Below are positions 62,877 through 64,000 of a stretch of DNA of 64,000 bases, in pieces. The position numbers were made by a program, and so were the translations under genes. The notes below the pieces were generated by a model that was not told the origin of the DNA, made no database searches, and saw only the letters and a program-made list of their open reading frames with translations. This DNA is from Ophiostoma sp. CBS 140.51 (taxonomy: Eukaryota > Ascomycota > Sordariomycetes > Ophiostomatales > Ophiostomataceae): positions 62,001 to 126,000 of the forward strand of contig JANSLP010000041.1 in assembly GCA_029298735.1 (NCBI GenBank), written 5' to 3'. Numbering within the stretch: the stretch's first letter is position 1; every line of letters begins with the position of its first letter.

Positions 62877-63371
62877 TCACAGCCTTGGTCCTGAATCCAC
62901 ATTGACCTTGCCGTGCTCACACACTGCCACCAGCTGACCATCACGTCTCCGCTTGATGGTTCCCCGCAATGCCGCCAGAGTCCTGCCCACCTGTACCACC
63001 TCACAATCAATGAGCAGCTCCGTGCCTGCGGGTGCTGGGCGCAGGTATGTGACAGACAACGATCGCGAGACACCCAAGCTGTCCCAAAAGCCAGGACGGC
63101 CGATGCGTGCCAAGGACAGGGTCGTGGTGAAGTCAAATATGGACGCAATGCAGCCACCGTGGAGGCTGTTCATGCGGTTGCAGTGCTTTGGTCGGACGGT
63201 AAAGGCAAAGGACACGACGGGAGTGTCTTGCGTGTCGGTGGGCGATGTCTGGACAAGAGACAGATGCGGAAGTATGGCTGCCATCCAGTTCCCGGCGGCA
63301 AGGTTGCCCGCTTCGTCTGGTATGCTCTTCAGCCACATTTCTGCTATCTCATCCAGTGTGTCTTTTGCCAT
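62877..63371 (-). CDS. Hotdog-fold acyl-CoA thioesterase (PaaI/ACOT13-like)
   Basis: Single exon, 164 residues from the ATG at 63371; 13 upstream in-frame residues are Phe/Ser runs from a poly-pyrimidine tract and are probably untranslated. The hotdog signature 'MNSLHGGCIASIFDFTTTLSLARIG' contains the conserved His-Gly-Gly and the acidic residue of the helix, and 'SVSRSLSVTYLRPAPAGTELLI'-like strands follow (about 95-115). Family members hydrolyse short or aromatic acyl-CoA esters, for example phenylacetyl-CoA. It converges with the acetoacetyl-CoA synthetase gene, with 290 bp between stops. Its upstream region has a CGG-T-CCG site at 63666, suggesting co-regulation. Cytosolic or peroxisomal location is not evident; the C-terminus (Pro-Arg-Leu) only weakly resembles a peroxisomal signal. 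Confidence 0.85.
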   Translation of the reverse strand: MAKDTLDEIAEMWLKSIPDEAGNLAAGNWMAAILPHLSLVQTSPTDTQDTPVVSFAFTVRPKHCNRMNSLHGGCIASIFDFTTTLSLARIGRPGFWDSLGVSRSLSVTYLRPAPAGTELLIDCEVVQVGRTLAALRGTIKRRRDGQLVAVCEHGKVNVDSGPRL

Positions 63372-64000
63372 TGTGAAAAAGAAAAAAGAAAAAAGAAAAA
63401 AAGAAACCAATTAAAGATGAGAGTGTGAATGGAAAGAGGAGTGAAGGTGCAATTTGACAGTTCTTTTCCGTATTTAGTAGGATTTCTCAGGGAAGCAACA
63501 CACAGAGCTCAGGGGATCCCATGACCGTTAAAACTTGCCAGTATTGCATCTTCTATGCATTTGCATCGCGTACAGGTGTTGACCATGGGCTCAACCGTCA
63601 TGTCAGGGTTTCTAAACGCTTCCGGGGGTGTCGGGGATGCTGGTTTTCAGTCTTCCCTTCTACGTCGGTCCGGTCCTGTGCTCTTTTCAAATCAGCAGCT
63701 ACTGTCGGCCCGACCCCACGGGGTAGGTCCAAAACTAGCGCAAGTACAGTCGCGGCTTGGCCTGGTCTGAGGTACTCTGGCAGGCTGGGTGCTCTTTTTT
63801 TATGTAATTCAAACATAGTACAAAAATGATACACTTCTCGCTAAGAGCAAGTCTTGCGGTCTCGTGCATGTGAATTTCCACGCCCCATTCATCGTCACCG
63901 CCATCCAATTCCCGCCAACAACAAGTACAAACATCTTTTAACATGGCAGCGCAACGTCTGCAGAGCATTGCATCGCATATCACGGGCACTCGAGAAGGCG
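63372..64000. other. Upstream region of the thioesterase gene to window end
   Basis: About 630 bp with a GA-rich stretch directly upstream of the thioesterase ATG and the TCGGTCCGG motif at 63665-63673. Short frames here lack recognisable motifs. Confidence 0.5.
63665..63673. promoter_or_regulatory. CGG-N1-CCG motif, candidate regulator site 3
   Basis: TCGGTCCGG matches eight of nine bases of the palindrome at the two divergent promoters and lies about 295 bp upstream of the thioesterase ATG. Confidence 0.35.

Overview
The window is nuclear DNA from a filamentous ascomycete, most likely a Sordariomycete. The genes are widely spaced, have short introns (about 50-95 bp) with GTRAGT/GTATGT donors and CTAAC-type branch points, and encode fungal families: Cet1-type mRNA triphosphatase, Sip5, Arp6, D-arabinose dehydrogenase, a Zn2Cys6 regulator and an Mtr-type amino acid permease. 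I assign about 22 protein genes, two clear pseudogenes, one truncated gene fragment and one broken small ORF. I found no rRNA, tRNA or CRISPR array by eye.

Layout. 0-25 kb is ordinary core genome: the tail of an unidentified membrane protein, an NmrA/isoflavone-reductase-like protein, a cupin protein, the polyQ-rich capping triphosphatase, a glutathione S-transferase, an SDR, cyclin H (TFIIH kinase module), an F-box protein with a Cys-rich tail, Arp6 (SWR1 complex), a secreted stand-alone CDH-type cytochrome, and D-arabinose 1-dehydrogenase. 25.6-28.6 kb is Sip5, followed by about 3.7 kb without a recognisable gene. 32.25-35.07 kb is an AT-rich island: a 61-bp direct repeat, whose two copies differ almost only by C-to-T/G-to-A changes, brackets a caspase-like protein gene, and the right copy cuts off the start of a gene resembling the TAF11 leader. 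36-42 kb has GTP cyclohydrolase I and thymidylate kinase (convergent), a dienelactone-hydrolase/SnoaL-like fusion, and relics of a sugar-alcohol dehydrogenase and a Dal5-type transporter lying side by side. 42-49 kb has a large amino acid permease, a 3.7-kb gene-free stretch and a secreted PAF-acetylhydrolase-like lipase/esterase.

The last 14 kb (49.8-63.4 kb) looks like a small catabolic or metabolic gene cluster: FAD aromatic hydroxylase, Zn2Cys6 regulator, sugar/quinate-type transporter, small cupin, CocE/NonD hydrolase, acetoacetyl-CoA synthetase and a hotdog thioesterase. The intergenic regions upstream of five of these genes carry a CGG-N1-CCG palindrome (TCGG[A/T]CCG core), a plausible binding site for the encoded regulator. 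A reasonable but unproven model is: import of an acid or aromatic substrate, ring hydroxylation, cupin/hydrolase processing, then CoA activation by the synthetase with the thioesterase as a release or proofreading step.

All intron/exon structures were worked out by hand from splice signals and reading-frame continuity. Family names rest on motif recognition, not on a database search.
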